A stretch of 64,000 nucleotides of DNA from a virus. Below are positions 16,810 through 23,587 of the stretch, in pieces. The position numbers were made by a program, and so were the translations under genes. Position 1 is the stretch's first letter. Each line of letters begins with the position of its first letter. Below the pieces are notes generated by a model. It searched no databases, had not been told where the DNA came from, and saw only the letters and a program-made list of their open reading frames with translations. The stretch spans positions 126,001-190,000 of the IMG/VR virus record IMGVR_UViG_3300045961_000282; one strand, 5' to 3'.

Positions 16810-17238
16810 TCAGCAGCCGCCCACGGCTCCATCACCCAAGTACCCACTGCTGTACTGCTGGATGTCCGCGACGTCCACGCGCGTCCAGCCGATGGCCGTC
16901 ACATCCGGTGGCTCTCCGACGATGGGGTAGATCACGAACTCTGTCCCGTCGGGGAAGACCTCCTGCGTCCCTGCGGCGCGCGACCCGTCGATGGTCAACC
17001 ACTGCTGAACCGACTCGGAGAAGATCGTCCCAGTCAGACCATCGACGTTCTTCCCGCGAACGGCCCAGACCATGAAGTCAAACGAATGTTCGACAAACTC
17101 TCCGGGATGCTCCACGAGGTTGCTGATCATGTAGATGCACCGCAGATCCTCAACCACTGGTTCCGATGTCGGCTGCGGTGCTACGGGAACCACGGAGCAG
17201 CCGGTCAGCAGCAGCACGGCCACCCATGTCTCACGCAT
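16810..17238 (-). CDS. lipoprotein of unknown function
   Basis: The ATG at 17238 overlaps the upstream gene by 8 bases. The 142-residue product has a short signal with lipobox LLTGC, then a compact domain (CIYMISNLVEHPGEF...GTQEVFPDGTEFVIYP) and ends in a cysteine. Placement behind the helical paralogues suggests one operon. I do not recognise the family. Confidence 0.65.
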   Translation of the reverse strand: MRETWVAVLLLTGCSVVPVAPQPTSEPVVEDLRCIYMISNLVEHPGEFVEHSFDFMVWAVRGKNVDGLTGTIFSESVQQWLTIDGSRAAGTQEVFPDGTEFVIYPIVGEPPDVTAIGWTRVDVADIQQYSSGYLGDGAVGGC

Positions 17239-17599
17239 CGCTGTCCATCCTCGGCAGGACGTAGAACTCCGTGCGCCGCAGCACCTCTTGGGCACGCAGC
17301 ACCTCGATGGAGATCCGCTGAGCGGTCTCCCGCTTCTCCCACATGAACAATTGCTTTCGCGCGACCCGGCACAGATCCATTGCCTTCGCCAGCGATTTCA
17401 GTGCTACAGCACGTACCTCATCCTCGACGTAGGTCGGACCAGCAATGAACGCCCCGCGGGAGATGGTGTCGCTGACTTCGGCCAGCATCATCTCCGCCGC
17501 CCACACCTGCGCGTCGGAGTCGGCCGTAGTCAGTTCACCGAAACTCAGCAGCCCAGTAGCCGTGTCCAACTGCGCCACCAGCGCTGCGCTGTCGTTCAC
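17231..17599 (-). CDS. small helical protein of the 'EVxLP' paralogue family
   Basis: GTG at 17599 overlaps the previous stop (GTGA). The 122-residue protein is predicted mostly helical and ends in TEFYVLPRMD, the tail motif shared with the proteins at 28844-30870. That tail pattern (acidic residue, V/F, x, x, L/M-P) suggests one phage-specific family that expanded in two places. Function unknown. Confidence 0.65.
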   Translation of the reverse strand: MNDSAALVAQLDTATGLLSFGELTTADSDAQVWAAEMMLAEVSDTISRGAFIAGPTYVEDEVRAVALKSLAKAMDLCRVARKQLFMWEKRETAQRISIEVLRAQEVLRRTEFYVLPRMDSDA

Positions 17600-18093
17600 G
17601 CTCCACTCCTGAATGCCCGATGCGCTCCGCCGATCCCTGCACCCTTCCACGCCTGCACCACTGCAGCGACGGATTCGGAGTCCACCGTCAGTTGCTGGCC
17701 AGAGGAGGAGCGATCAAGGGCAGGCATCGGATGGAACTCCACCGAGGAGCAGCGCTCCAGAGCCATCTCAGTCCACGACGACAGCATCCGAATTCGACTG
17801 AACAACATCTCCCCGTTCCGCGGGTAGGTCGCCGCCGCCCGCGGAAGTTGCTCGATCTGCTCGATGATGGAGGCCAGCAGTTTGTCCATGTGCACCTCCG
17901 TCTCCCGCGGTGCTACGTGGTGTTCGGCCTGCCAGATCTGCTGCGCCTTGGAGGAGTCCACAGCCAGATGCACGGCGTGACGGGAGACCGCAGCGGCGAT
18001 GATTTCCTCAGCGGCCTGTGGATCATGGATGGTCGCCGACACCACTGCCAGCCGATCGCGCATGTCGTTCATCGCTCGATAGAAGGCGCTCAC
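17596..18093 (-). CDS. small helical protein, probable member of the same paralogue family
   Basis: The GTG at 18093 overlaps the upstream stop. The 165-residue protein is helical and contains CSSVEFHPMPALD near residue 115, similar to the VEVHxMP motif of the family, followed by about 50 additional residues. No catalytic motif is visible. It is translated in series with its neighbours. Confidence 0.6.
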   Translation of the reverse strand: MSAFYRAMNDMRDRLAVVSATIHDPQAAEEIIAAAVSRHAVHLAVDSSKAQQIWQAEHHVAPRETEVHMDKLLASIIEQIEQLPRAAATYPRNGEMLFSRIRMLSSWTEMALERCSSVEFHPMPALDRSSSGQQLTVDSESVAAVVQAWKGAGIGGAHRAFRSGA

Positions 18094-18686
18094 AGGGCCA
18101 CCTTGTAGACGTGCCGGGTCCCGTCCGGCTCGGTCAGGATGTAGGTGATCGTCCCCGTTGCGGAAGAGGTCTGCACGTCACACGTGGTCCCGCGCGGCAA
18201 CTCCCTGCCGTCGAGGTGGTAGATCGGAACCGACGGCGGCAGGACCACAGCAGCCATGCCGTCGACGTCGATGACCCGTTCCTCCTCGTCGGAGAACGAC
18301 ACCATCAGCGACGGCGCAGCAGGCATCGGACGAGGCGCGGACTTCGGCGCCTGAGGCAGGGGGTAGGAATCCACATTCCTCAACAGGGCTTCAAGGGTGG
18401 CGATCTGCGCGACGATCGACCACAGCGACCGCCGGGCCACATCTGCGGGGACCACCGGCAGTTCGCGTGCGCAGGACAGGATCGAGTGCACCGCTGCATC
18501 GATGGAGTCGACCACCTCAGGATCGCCGACCATCACCACCCGAGCGCTGACGACCGGCGAGAGTCGGGCAACCAACGCATCCACCTCGTGGGTGATCGAC
18601 TCTCCAGAGATGATCCCCTGCACCATTCGTTGCGCATCCAGCGTTGCGCGATGCAGCACTGGTTGCCAGTCGATGGCAGCGGTCAT
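18090..18686 (-). CDS. helical protein with C-terminal beta domain, related context
   Basis: ATG at 18686 gives 198 residues; a TTG at 18692 is also possible. A TAGGCT -10 box lies about 11 bases ahead, so the transcript is nearly leaderless. The first 120 residues are helical. The last 70 form a small beta domain (IYHLDGRELPRGTTCDVQ...GTITYILTEPDGTRHVYKV). It heads the operon that ends with the lipoprotein gene at 16810. Confidence 0.6.
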   Translation of the reverse strand: MTAAIDWQPVLHRATLDAQRMVQGIISGESITHEVDALVARLSPVVSARVVMVGDPEVVDSIDAAVHSILSCARELPVVPADVARRSLWSIVAQIATLEALLRNVDSYPLPQAPKSAPRPMPAAPSLMVSFSDEEERVIDVDGMAAVVLPPSVPIYHLDGRELPRGTTCDVQTSSATGTITYILTEPDGTRHVYKVAL

Positions 18687-18699
18687 CGCCAAAGCCTAT

Positions 18700-19300
18700 C
18701 AACCTATCCACCCATGCCCCCTCCGGTGCTACGCAGCGTATCGGTGCGGGCACCCCCGCTAGGGGGTGGGTGGACCCGAGGGTTCGACAGCGACGAGGCG
18801 GCACCGCGGGTCCCGCGGGTTCCGCGGGTTCGACAGGCGGGGCGGGACTCTTCCCGGGGGCGGATACGTGGCAAAGGCGAAATCGCAGATTTCGGCTGAT
18901 GGTGGAGCCGTTCCGCAGGAACGGATACGTTACGTAGCAGGACTTGAATTTTTTGATAGGTGGGGAGGGGGGACCCCCTAGGTATCCCACCGCCCCCCCA
19001 AACGTTTCCTGAAAGTGCCGGGGGGGTTCGGTCCAACGGTGCGTTTCGGTCCAACGGTGGCAACGGTGCAACGGCCCCCACCGACCCCGGTCGCGCGCAC
19101 GGGAGGCGGGGGGATCGTTTCGGTTCGAGGGTTTCGGACGGTTCCGGTCCCCATCGGCCCAACGGGACAACCGGACGTCAATCGTGTTCGTCGAATCACG
19201 TCGGGGCCAATGGATGCATGGCCCCCAAGCCAAGGGGCAGGCAAGGGGGGCCTCAGGGGGGCGAGGGAGCCTAGGGGCAGGCACAGGGGCTGGGCAGGAC
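18700..19300. repeat. G-rich non-coding stretch with iteron-like repeats
   Basis: I see no convincing gene here. The stretch carries three CCGCGGGTTC/CCGCGGGTCC units (about 18806-18833), two CGGTCCAACGGTG units and two further CAACGGTG-type units (about 19028-19075), and many runs of five to seven G. It also holds one reverse copy of the 10-bp dispersed motif (19087-19096). Iterons and skewed composition fit a replication origin or other protein-binding locus, but this is unproven. Confidence 0.45.
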
Positions 19301-19307
19301 AAGCAAA

Positions 19308-19340
19308 AGGCCCCTAGGACCTGTGGGGTCCTAGGGGCCT
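19308..19340 (-). terminator. terminator for the 51-residue gene
   Basis: AGGCCCCTAGGAC and GTCCTAGGGGCCT form a perfect 13-bp stem with a 7-base loop just after the stop codon at 19351. Confidence 0.8.
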
Positions 19341-19350
19341 CTGCTGGGGG

Positions 19351-19506
19351 CTACCAGTCACTCTGGGGGGCGTTGGGGCTGCCCAGAACCCAGAACGTGG
19401 CTTCGCGATCACTCATGCCTGCCCTGCGCGCCCTGCGAATCGCGAACAAGTCGCGCCAGCGCACGTGGGGCCAGACCTCGCCAGTCGCGCTGTTGATGAT
19501 CTCCAT
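19351..19506 (-). CDS. 51-residue basic protein
   Basis: ATG at 19506 follows AAAGGAGATAG. The product (MEIINSATGEVWPH...) is rich in Arg and Trp and lacks a known motif. The unit is well formed: TATAGT -10 box, hairpin leader, ribosome site, frame and strong terminator, so I regard the gene as real. Confidence 0.65.
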   Translation of the reverse strand: MEIINSATGEVWPHVRWRDLFAIRRARRAGMSDREATFWVLGSPNAPQSDW

Positions 19507-19534
19507 GGGGGCTATCTCCTTTGCGTGGGGGGTC

Positions 19535-19568
19535 AGGGGACTCTCCCCTGCTCACCTAGATAACTATA
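19535..19568 (-). promoter_or_regulatory. promoter with 5' leader hairpin (family member 1)
   Basis: On the minus strand TATAGT (19568-19563) precedes a GTGAGC and the hairpin AGGGGA-GAG-TCCCCT. The layout matches six other units at 20.7, 26.7, 33.2, 35.5, 40.3 and 45.3 kb. Confidence 0.65.
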
Positions 19569-19650
19569 CATGATTGGACTAGCAAAGGCTACCTTGGCAG
19601 GGGGCTGGGAGCCTGCGCCCCCACAGGAGTGGTGCTCACCTGAGGCAGGT

Positions 19651-19680
19651 TTGACACGTAACAATATCTAGTGCTAAGGT
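19651..19680 (+). promoter_or_regulatory. sigma70-type promoter
   Basis: TTGACA, 18-bp spacer, TAAGGT. The leader contains a CCCGGGG/CCCCGGGG hairpin before GAAAGGA and the gene at 19730. Confidence 0.75.
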
Positions 19681-19729
19681 TGTACCAACAGCCCGGGGAA
19701 AGGCCCCGGGGACCTGAAAGGAAACACTC

Positions 19730-20056
19730 ATGGACTTCCTCGTCACCATCCTCGCGATCGTCGTTCTGTTCAAGGTTCTGGCGTGGATGTTCGACAAGGT
19801 GCTTGGCCCCTTCCTGCTGGCCATTCCGATTGGCATCGTGATCTACCCGTTCGTGCTGCTCTGGCAGTTCAGCCCCGTGCTGTTCGTGATCCTCGTTGTG
19901 GTCGTGCCCGCGCTGGTCGCCAAGCCCGCGTGGAACGCCTACAAGGAGAACCGCGAGATCAAGGCGCAGGCCAAGGCCATCGCATGGCGGCGCATGATGG
20001 AGAAGCATCAGGAGACCGTCCGCGAACTGGAGAGCAAGGGCATCCAGTTCAAGTGA
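19730..20056 (+). CDS. membrane protein with C-terminal coiled region
   Basis: The 108-residue protein has two or three hydrophobic helices (about 3-22, 26-42, 46-64) followed by a charged helical tail (KENREIKAQAKAIAWRRMMEKHQE). The layout recalls small phage membrane regulators, but I do not recognise the family. It has its own promoter and is followed by a strong terminator. Confidence 0.75.
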   Translation: MDFLVTILAIVVLFKVLAWMFDKVLGPFLLAIPIGIVIYPFVLLWQFSPVLFVILVVVVPALVAKPAWNAYKENREIKAQAKAIAWRRMMEKHQETVRELESKGIQFK

Positions 20057-20065
20057 TGCACCAAC

Positions 20066-20102
20066 AGAACCCCCACCGTCCACGGTCGACGGTGGGGGTT
20101 CT
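20066..20102 (+). terminator. intrinsic terminator
   Basis: AGAACCCCCACCGT / ACGGTGGGGGTTCT, a perfect 14-bp stem, 9 bases after the stop codon. Confidence 0.85.
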
Positions 20103-20134
20103 GCCGTCTCCACCGCGCTTGCTATGGTTCCCCC

Positions 20135-20635
20135 ATGAGCGACCTTCCCGTGACCCCGTACCCCGACCCGACCGGCATCAACACGGCGGGGTGGTCGGGA
20201 AGCGAGACCTCGCATGAGGCGGCATTGCATGCCGTGGTTTCCGGCGATGACCGTCGGGTGCAGGCCCGGGCCCTTCGCATGCTGGCCGCGGCCGGGCCCG
20301 ATGGGCTGACCTCGAAGGAGTTCGGCATCGCCACGGGCATCCATCACGGTCGCTCGTCCGGCGCGATGAGCGTGCTGCATCAGGCCGGACTGGTCGCCCG
20401 GCTCAGGGATCGCCGTGGCCGCTATGAGATCTACGTGCTGCCCGATGAGGTGCGAGGCCGCAAGGTGTCGACCCGGCGGCACAACAAACCCAAGAGCGCC
20501 GCGGACTACAAGCGGGGATGGGATGAAGGTCGCGCCGAACTGCTGTCGATCCTCGCCGGGATGTCTCAGGAGGAGCGGGACTTCATCATCGAGCGGGCCG
20601 CGGCGCTGCATGACTCCCAGCCGCCGCTGTTCTGA
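20135..20635 (+). CDS. winged-helix-like protein
   Basis: The 166-residue protein has a helical central domain (RALRMLAAAGPDGLTSKEFGIATGIHHGRSSGAMSVLHQAG LVARL..) that fits a winged helix, with a wing ending in RYEIYVLPDEV. The same fold seems to open the protein at 20877, so the two are likely paralogous. TATGGT at 20123 lies 6 bases before the ATG, suggesting a leaderless mRNA. Probably a DNA-binding regulator. Confidence 0.7.
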   Translation: MSDLPVTPYPDPTGINTAGWSGSETSHEAALHAVVSGDDRRVQARALRMLAAAGPDGLTSKEFGIATGIHHGRSSGAMSVLHQAGLVARLRDRRGRYEIYVLPDEVRGRKVSTRRHNKPKSAADYKRGWDEGRAELLSILAGMSQEERDFIIERAAALHDSQPPLF

Positions 20636-20640
20636 GCGTT

Positions 20641-20698
20641 TTGATTCTGCGCACCGCTAGTGCTATGCTTGATCCATGAGCGAGGGAGAGTCCCCCGC
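20641..20698 (+). promoter_or_regulatory. promoter with leader hairpin (family member 2)
   Basis: TTGATT, 17-bp spacer, TATGCT, then hairpin GCGAGGGA-GAG-TCCCCCGC (one mismatch) and GAAAGGGAAC before the ATG at 20717. Confidence 0.7.
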
Positions 20699-20716
20699 CT
20701 AGCGAAAGGGAACCCG

Positions 20717-20806
20717 ATGAACCCGTACACGATGGACCGAAGCCTGATCCGCTGGCTGGAAGGCCGCGAGGAGCCCGCCGAAGTGGAGCAGGACTGGGAG
20801 GACTGA
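20717..20806 (+). CDS. 29-residue acidic peptide
   Basis: ATG at 20717 follows GAAAGGGAAC. The peptide (MNPYTMDRSLIRWLEG...) is acidic and helical. It has a promoter, hairpin leader and a terminator 10 bases after the stop, so a complete unit devoted to a micro-protein is evident. Function unknown. Confidence 0.6.
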   Translation: MNPYTMDRSLIRWLEGREEPAEVEQDWED

Positions 20807-20815
20807 TTCCCCCGG

Positions 20816-20848
20816 AAAGCCCCGGTTCCCGAAAGGGACCGGGGCTTT
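20816..20848 (+). terminator. intrinsic terminator
   Basis: AAAGCCCCGGT / ACCGGGGCTTT stem with an 11-base loop. Confidence 0.8.
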
Positions 20849-20876
20849 CGTATGCCCACCGCCGTATGATTGCCTG

Positions 20877-21794
20877 ATGACCAACGACACCCCCCGCAAG
20901 GCGCCCAAGATTGCCGCGGCGCGCGAGATTCTCTGGAACGCGGGATACAGCGGCCTGACGTGGCGCGACTACGCCGATGCGACCGGCGCCCACCATGGTG
21001 CGGCCTCCGGGATGCTGTCCCGGCTGCATCGCGATGGCGATGCCCTGCGGCTGGCCGAGAAGCGGGGCGCGGATTCGGTCTACGTCGCGCCGGAGTTCCG
21101 AATCAACCGGGATATTGTTCCGCCGAAGAAGCGCGCCGCGGAGCCGATCGCTCCCCTCCCCGTGGCTTCCGAGACTCCCCCGGCCATCGACATGGACGCC
21201 GTGTGGCGCGATGCCTACGCCGAGGGCGTGGCCGCCGGTCGCGCGCACGAGCGGACGATGGCCGAGAACGCCCGGGCTGAGCACGATGAGGCGATCCGGC
21301 TGGCCGGGTTCGCCGAGGGCGTGGCGCAGGGGGTGGCCGACCTCGAGGCCGCCCGAAGCGCGGCGTTCGCCGACGGGGTGGCCAAGGGCCGAGCCGACGC
21401 CCCGCCAACCGAGGATGCCGAGGCGGCCCGCCGGGAAGGCTTCGAGGCCGGTCGCGCGCAGGCCGAGGCCGAGTGGCAGGCCGGGTATGACGAGGGCGTC
21501 AAGGTCGGCGGCGACATCGCAATCGCGGAGATGAAGCAGCGGATGGTCGACGCCGGGGGCGAGCCGTACCTCAAGGGCCGCGCCGTGGGGCGCAAGGAGG
21601 GCGAGGAGGCGCTTCGGCGCCATGCGACCAAGGTGGCTGCCGAGATCGCCCGGGCCATCCGGGCCAACGGGTCTCCGGTCAAGACGCACCACAGCACGTG
21701 CTGGATGCAGCACCCGGAGTGCGCCGTGAAGGCCGTGGTGCAGGGCATCGGGGTGACGCCGGATCGGTTCCGCTCCGAGGTCAATGTCGCCTGA
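20877..21794 (+). CDS. winged-helix protein with Gly/Ala-periodic helical repeats
   Basis: Residues about 5-75 resemble the winged helix of the 20135 gene (GLTWRDYADATGAHHGAASGMLSRLH). Residues 100-240 contain repeating AxxxGxxxGR units (YAEGVAAGR, FAEGVAQG, FADGVAKGR, FEAGRAQ), the kind of amphipathic repeat that forms long helices or oligomers. TATGAT (20864-20869) 7 bases before the ATG indicates a leaderless mRNA. A DNA-binding scaffold protein is a fair guess. Confidence 0.7.
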   Translation: MTNDTPRKAPKIAAAREILWNAGYSGLTWRDYADATGAHHGAASGMLSRLHRDGDALRLAEKRGADSVYVAPEFRINRDIVPPKKRAAEPIAPLPVASETPPAIDMDAVWRDAYAEGVAAGRAHERTMAENARAEHDEAIRLAGFAEGVAQGVADLEAARSAAFADGVAKGRADAPPTEDAEAARREGFEAGRAQAEAEWQAGYDEGVKVGGDIAIAEMKQRMVDAGGEPYLKGRAVGRKEGEEALRRHATKVAAEIARAIRANGSPVKTHHSTCWMQHPECAVKAVVQGIGVTPDRFRSEVNVA

Positions 21795-21795
21795 C

Positions 21796-21825
21796 TTGAC
21801 GCCGTTCCAGGAGTCGTGCTAAGGT
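21796..21825 (+). promoter_or_regulatory. sigma70-type promoter
   Basis: TTGACG, 18-bp spacer, TAAGGT, followed by the A/C-rich leader ACCAACACCACGACGAAGGGA. Confidence 0.75.
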
Positions 21826-21854
21826 TGTACCAACACCACGACGAAGGGAACATC

Positions 21855-21983
21855 ATGAAGACCTGCTACAACTGCGACGAGGCCCTCACCGGCCCGGTCA
21901 AGACGATCGGCGACTACGTGTGGGACGAGGTGGACGGCGAGGTGCACGAGGAGTTCCTCGTGCACGTCACCTGCCCCGCCTAG
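21855..21983 (+). CDS. 42-residue zinc-ribbon-like protein
   Basis: ATG at 21855 follows GAAGGGAAC. The product has a CYNC pair near the N-terminus and a lone Cys near the C-terminus (VHVTCPA), a partial zinc-binding pattern seen in many actinophage small proteins. It is a monocistronic unit between a consensus promoter and terminator. Confidence 0.6.
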   Translation: MKTCYNCDEALTGPVKTIGDYVWDEVDGEVHEEFLVHVTCPA

Positions 21984-21992
21984 CGGGCACGC

Positions 21993-22030
21993 AAAAGGCC
22001 CCGGAACCCGAAAGGGAACCGGGGCCTTTT
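21993..22030. terminator. bidirectional terminator
   Basis: AAAAGGCCCCGG / CCGGGGCCTTTT stem lying between the convergent zinc-ribbon and lsr2 genes. Confidence 0.85.
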
Positions 22031-22038
22031 GCGTTGCC

Positions 22039-22389
22039 TCAGGCCTCGACGTGCTCCGGGGCCGGGGGGTTGTTCACGATGTAGGCATCCATGACGTGCT
22101 TCGGGATGCGGCCCCGATCCGGGACCGGCAGGCCGTTGGCCCGTGCCCACTGCCGGACCTCGCTGCCACCCTTCGAGCGGCGCTTGCCCGTGCGTGCGCG
22201 ACCGGCGATCGGGGTGCTGGTGGTCGGGCGGCCCGCGGCGATGAACGGGGCCAGCGCGTTGGCCAGCATCTCGCGGTTCGCCGCGCCGAGGTCGATCTCG
22301 TAAGACTTCCCGTCAAGGGCGAACGTCACGAGACGAACGCCGTCCTCGCTTCCATCGAGGTCGTCGATCTTCACCTGTCGCATTGCCAT
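22039..22389 (-). CDS. lsr2: Lsr2-family nucleoid-associated protein
   Basis: I chose the ATG at 22389, six bases after AGGAGA, giving 116 residues, close to the normal Lsr2 length. The N-terminal dimerisation domain is clear (KIDDLDGSEDGVRLVTFALDGKSYEIDLG). The C-terminal DNA-binding domain holds VRQWARANGLPVPDRGRIP with the RGR minor-groove clasp. Lsr2 binds AT-rich DNA and silences foreign genes. A phage copy may counter host Lsr2 or silence host or phage promoters. Confidence 0.92.
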   Translation of the reverse strand: MAMRQVKIDDLDGSEDGVRLVTFALDGKSYEIDLGAANREMLANALAPFIAAGRPTTSTPIAGRARTGKRRSKGGSEVRQWARANGLPVPDRGRIPKHVMDAYIVNNPPAPEHVEA

Positions 22390-22464
22390 CGTCATTCTCC
22401 TGTCGCTTTTTGGTGGGTGGTGGAGAAACAATATCGGACCCCACTGACATCGCGCGAGATGACA

Positions 22465-22560
22465 TCACCACTTCAGCAGGATTCCGAGGAACAGGAACAC
22501 CCCCCATCCGAGCAGGAACACGGTCAGCAGGGCCATGTCGTCCTCGTGGTCGCGCTTCAT
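22465..22560 (-). pseudogene. possible frameshifted small membrane peptide
   Basis: ATG at 22560 opens a frame (MKRDHEDDMALLTVFLLGWG) that turns non-hydrophobic at a run of six G. The frame shifted by one base continues as FLFLGILLKW and stops. Either the gene is broken, the run is miscounted, or a programmed shift occurs. Weak evidence. Confidence 0.25.
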
Positions 22561-22589
22561 GGACCGGAACCCTACACGCGCTGCTATGC

Positions 22590-22860
22590 TGGTGCCTTAA
22601 TTTGATTGGTTGGGCGAACCGGGACAGGCTTGGCTCCGCGTGTAGGAAGCCGGAGCGCTTTGCAAGGTCAGAGCATTTGACGTTTGACCTAGATTCCCGC
22701 CGCTCCCCGGGGAGCCAAGGCCCCGGCGCCTCATTCGAACGAGGTTGCCGGGGCCGCCTCATGCGCGCGACCGGCCCCGGTGGGGCAAACAAGCATTGGA
22801 CACCGATCCCGAACCCTCCCTAGAGTGAGTGCTGCCCGCGCTGGAACGCGGGCAGCACGA
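22590..22860 (+). other. non-coding leader region with two strong hairpins
   Basis: A TATGCT box near 22587 starts a 280-base stretch without a gene. It contains GGCCCCGGC/GCCGGGGCC (22719-22755), whose inner part is CCTC-GTTCGAAT-GAGG on the minus strand, like a tRNA T-arm, and GCTGCCCGCG/CGCGGGCAGC (22831-22856). It may be a small RNA or the leader of the HNH gene. The forward dispersed motif is at 22765-22774. Confidence 0.4.
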
Positions 22861-22884
22861 GCCCACCTAGGCAGAGGTGAACTG

Positions 22885-23586
22885 ATGACCAGTATGACCT
22901 GTTCGATCGACGGGTGCGACAAGCAAGCGCAGAAGCGCGGGTGGTGTATGGCGCACTACTCTCGATGGCACCGTCACGGGGACCCGCTCAAAGGCGGTCC
23001 CTCTAGGCAGTCGAGCGATGCTGTGACCTGTTCGGTCGATGGATGCGAGAAGAAGGTCCAGAGGCGCGGGTGGTGCGCGGCGCACTACACGCGATGGCGT
23101 CGCCATGGTGACCCGCTCAAAGGTGGCCCGACGATGCGTCCCAAGGACGTGCTCATCGAGGAGTGGTTTTGGACGCAGACCAAACCAAACGGCGACTGCC
23201 TTGACTGGACGCTGGAGACGAACAATCAAGGCTACGGACACTTCACATGGGACGGCGAAAACTGGCGCACCCATGTGTTCTCATGGCTCGTCACCAACGG
23301 ATCTACCAACGGCCTACAGGTTCTCCATCGCTGTGACCGACCGATGTGCGTGAACCCCGATCACCTGTGGCTTGGCACCATCTCCGACAACATGCGGGAC
23401 AAGGTGGAAAAGGGGCTTCAAGCACGAGGTTTCGCCCTGCCTCACACCAAACTATCCGATGATGATGTGCGCGAACTTCGCCTGCTGTGGGCGACCGGAA
23501 CGCTGTCGCAACAAGAAATAGCCTCCCAGTTCAGGATAACCGCGCCCTACGTATCTTTGATCGTGAACATGAAGCGGCGCCGGTAA
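22885..23586 (+). CDS. HNH homing endonuclease with duplicated zinc-finger module
   Basis: ATG at 22885 gives 233 residues. Two tandem copies of a Cys/His module (CSIDGCDKQAQKRGWCMAHY and CSVDGCEKKVQRRGWCAAHY) form the N-terminus. An HNH_3 domain follows (VLHRCDRPMCVNPDHLWLGT), and the C-terminus is a helix-turn-helix (LSQQEIASQFRITAPYVSLI). These enzymes nick or cut DNA and are mobile. It sits directly beside the terminase gene, a typical target neighbourhood. Base composition is lower in GC than nearby genes. Confidence 0.9.
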   Translation: MTSMTCSIDGCDKQAQKRGWCMAHYSRWHRHGDPLKGGPSRQSSDAVTCSVDGCEKKVQRRGWCAAHYTRWRRHGDPLKGGPTMRPKDVLIEEWFWTQTKPNGDCLDWTLETNNQGYGHFTWDGENWRTHVFSWLVTNGSTNGLQVLHRCDRPMCVNPDHLWLGTISDNMRDKVEKGLQARGFALPHTKLSDDDVRELRLLWATGTLSQQEIASQFRITAPYVSLIVNMKRRR

Positions 23587-23587
23587 G

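Noticed and set aside
19184-19573. Plus-strand frame through 19.2-19.6 kb
   Set aside because: It is antisense to a well-formed minus-strand unit (promoter, hairpin leader, ribosome site, 51 codons, terminator).
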